Under the pieces are notes generated by a model. It did not search any database and was not told where the DNA came from. It saw only the letters and a program-made list of their open reading frames with translations. Made by a program: the position numbers and the translations under genes. Shown piece after piece: positions 19,286 through 20,997 of a stretch of DNA of 20,997 bases (positions are counted from its first letter, which is position 1; every line of letters starts with the position of its first letter). Source of the stretch: Phallusia fumigata (taxonomy: Eukaryota; Chordata; Ascidiacea; Phlebobranchia; Ascidiidae); assembly GCA_008931825.1 (NCBI GenBank), contig QXVZ01029436.1, forward strand, positions 1 through 20,997, in the 5' to 3' direction.

Positions 19286-19397
19286 AAGATACAACACAGT
19301 ACTTGTGTGTAAAACATTTTCCACGTTTCGACAAACGCTGTTGTCATCATCAGGAAACGTATAAAATGTTTTACACACAAGTACTGTGTTGTATCTT
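19286..19397. repeat. Long perfect inverted repeat (35-bp arms, 42-base loop)
   Basis: The arm 19286-19320 (starting AAGATACAACACAGTAC) is the exact reverse complement of 19363-19397 (ending GTACTGTGTTGTATCTT). Inside the loop, ACGTTTC (19323-19329) pairs with GAAACGT (19354-19360), and GACAA (19330-19334) pairs with TTGTC (19341-19345). Any transcript across it would form a long hairpin. On the - strand the loop reads CTGATGA, a small stem-loop, then CGAAAC, similar to the hammerhead ribozyme core found in Penelope-like elements. A complete hammerhead is not shown because no clear cleavage-site strand is present. It may be a foldback transposable element, a terminal piece of a retroelement, or a small-RNA precursor. 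Confidence 0.9.
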
Positions 19398-19903
19398 GTC
19401 ATTGAATTTAAACTTTAAAAACCCTATAACAAAGATGACTTTAAAGGCAGCAGTGTTACATCTGTTGCGAATCGAAGTGGTATAAAATATTCTGAACAAG
19501 TATTTGGTAAAATTAAAACGAAAAGAGCAAATCTCAATGACGACTGCACTATTTATGGTCACGTCAACACTTGGTTTCATGCAGAATATAAATGTAGGGC
19601 GACACTCGCCACGCACAAGATAACGCTTCTCAGGTGAGACACACCGTCGGAAAAGAAATATGAAACCGTAGCCACAGAATTTCGGTCTAAGACGGCCTGA
19701 GTGTCGCAGTGTCTGTGATTTATGACTTAAGTTGACTTTAAGGTTTTTCACCCAATGCCAATTTCCATACATCAGCCGCCTGCCGTATATCGTCGGTTGT
19801 AAACGTTATGTTTTATGCATTTGCCTAAGCAGGCCACAATACGCGCAGGAGTTAAACACGAGATAGCATCGCTTAAACATTCGATGAAATATTGAAACCT
19901 CTG

Positions 19904-20997
19904 CGCATTTTTAATCCACAACCTTCGTAGTTTTTTCACTCCACGGCAGCTTAGTGCACTTTCACATTGTTTTGATAGCAGCCTTAAGAGATAATTACCT
20001 GCGAAAGAGGTTTGCGCTTTTTTCTTGGCTGACTGCAATTAAACGTCCAATACGCAACTGAACATTCGGCTGTAGTAGGTCTATTTTGCGATTGAAAAAG
20101 TCTTGTGAACATTTATTAGCAATAGTTTGCGACTTTCAGTGCAATTGTTTAAGTCTCAGCCTAATTACACTTCTTTTCAGTGCAATTTAATTTTGAAAAA
20201 TTGGTAAGTTCTGAAAATTCCCAGAAAATTCTCCAATTTCTAAGTTGCCTTACTGATGTGGATTTGTTTTGCCCCCAAAACGATGTGCACAAGCCCTACT
20301 AAGATAAACTTACTTGCAGCATTCACTTGAAGCACAATTTAGGTCCCAAAATGACTTTCCCACCATTGTAAATGTCGATTTTAATAAAAGAAAATGATGT
20401 TATCGAATCGCGTTTTGTGTTGGATTTCAAACGTAAAAACTGATTTGCTCCTGTTGGGTTGAAATCCGCTCAAGCCACGAGTAAGCCAACTTAGACTTGC
20501 ATTANCGCATTTTTAATCCACAACCTTCGTAGTTTTTTCACTCCACGGCAGCTTAGTGCACTTTCACATTGTTTTGATAGCAGCCTTAAGAGATAATTAC
20601 CTGCGAAAGAGGTTTGCGCTTTTTTCTTGGCTGACTGCAATTAAACGTCCAATACGCAACTGAACATTCGGCTGTAGTAGGTCTATTTTGCGATTGAAAA
20701 AGTCTTGTGAACATTTATTAGCAATAGTTTGCGACTTTCAGTGCAATTGTTTAAGTCTCAGCCTAATTACACTTCTTTTCAGTGCAATTTAATTTTGAAA
20801 AATTGGTAAGTTCTGAAAATTCCCAGAAAATTCTCCAATTTCTAAGTTGCCTTACTGATGTGGATTTGTTTTGCCCCCAAAACGATGTGCACAAGCCCTA
20901 CTAAGATAAACTTACTTGCAGCATTCACTTGAAGCACAATTTAGGTCCCAAAATGACTTTCCCACCATTGTAAATGTCGATTTTAATAAAAGAAAAT
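19904..20997. repeat. Direct duplication of at least 492 bases around N at 20505
   Basis: 19904-20395 and 20506-20997 appear identical by line-by-line reading and are offset by 602 bases. The repeat runs to the window end, so its full length is unknown. The first copy continues through 20504 before the N. The perfect identity suggests the same haplotype assembled twice, or a very recent duplication. Confidence 0.9.

Larger units (their letters stand above)
15715..20997 (+). other. Meis intron 6, incomplete; no further Meis exon found
   Basis: From the donor GTAAGA to the window end. I looked on both strands for the homeodomain hallmarks (WLFQHLTHPYP, WFINARRRI) and did not find them. The stretch contains an AT-rich part (15720-15950), nested inverted repeats (16133-16199), a CRE at 16840, a 112-codon - strand frame of unknown meaning (17638-17976), a pyrimidine run near 18430, the long hairpin at 19286-19397 and a terminal duplication around the N at 20505. 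Confidence 0.8.

Overview
The window looks like genomic DNA of a tunicate, most likely an ascidian of the Ciona type. It is eukaryotic, AT-leaning and gene-sparse. Its one convincing gene is split into short exons with standard GT/AG introns and encodes the N-terminal half of a Meis-class TALE homeobox protein. The MEINOX sequence is clearly chordate-like but diverged from vertebrate MEIS1/2/3. The genus is an inference from this divergence, the compact exons and the signs of high heterozygosity; a bacterial or viral origin is excluded by the exon structure.

Layout: 1-6345 is upstream DNA. It holds imperfect repeats, two CpG-dense blocks (about 2890-3100 and 5600-5870, the second a candidate promoter region) and a few weak open frames that I cannot identify. 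The Meis gene runs on the + strand. Exon 1 is probable (6346-6363, six codons). Exon 2 is 6567-6865, exon 3 is 13052-13193 (MEIS-A half), exon 4 is 14576-14632, exon 5 is 15317-15367 and exon 6 is 15568-15714 (MEIS-B half). Together they give 714 coding bases, exactly 238 codons, with every phase matching. I find no homeodomain in the remaining 5.3 kb, so the homeodomain and C-terminal exons must lie beyond the right edge and 15715-20997 is best read as intron. Intron 2 (6.2 kb) and this last intron hold the sort of sequence where Meis enhancers would be expected, but no enhancer can be proved from the sequence alone.

Each of the five single-N positions (940, 4959, 5488, 13321, 20505) is flanked by a direct duplication. 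Three of the duplications differ by a few percent, and two look identical. This is the signature of unmerged contig ends, probably two haplotypes of a polymorphic diploid placed in tandem, rather than real biology. One of them copies the exon 3 splice donor.

Other structure worth attention: a perfect 35-bp inverted repeat at 19286-19397 whose loop carries a hammerhead-like CTGATGA...GAAA signature on the - strand; six exact TGACGTCA (CRE/ATF-type) palindromes, one of them forming the exon 3 splice acceptor; a near-perfect 25-bp palindrome at 8722-8746; and nested inverted repeats at 16133-16199. No tRNA, rRNA, CRISPR array or intact transposon coding region was recognised.
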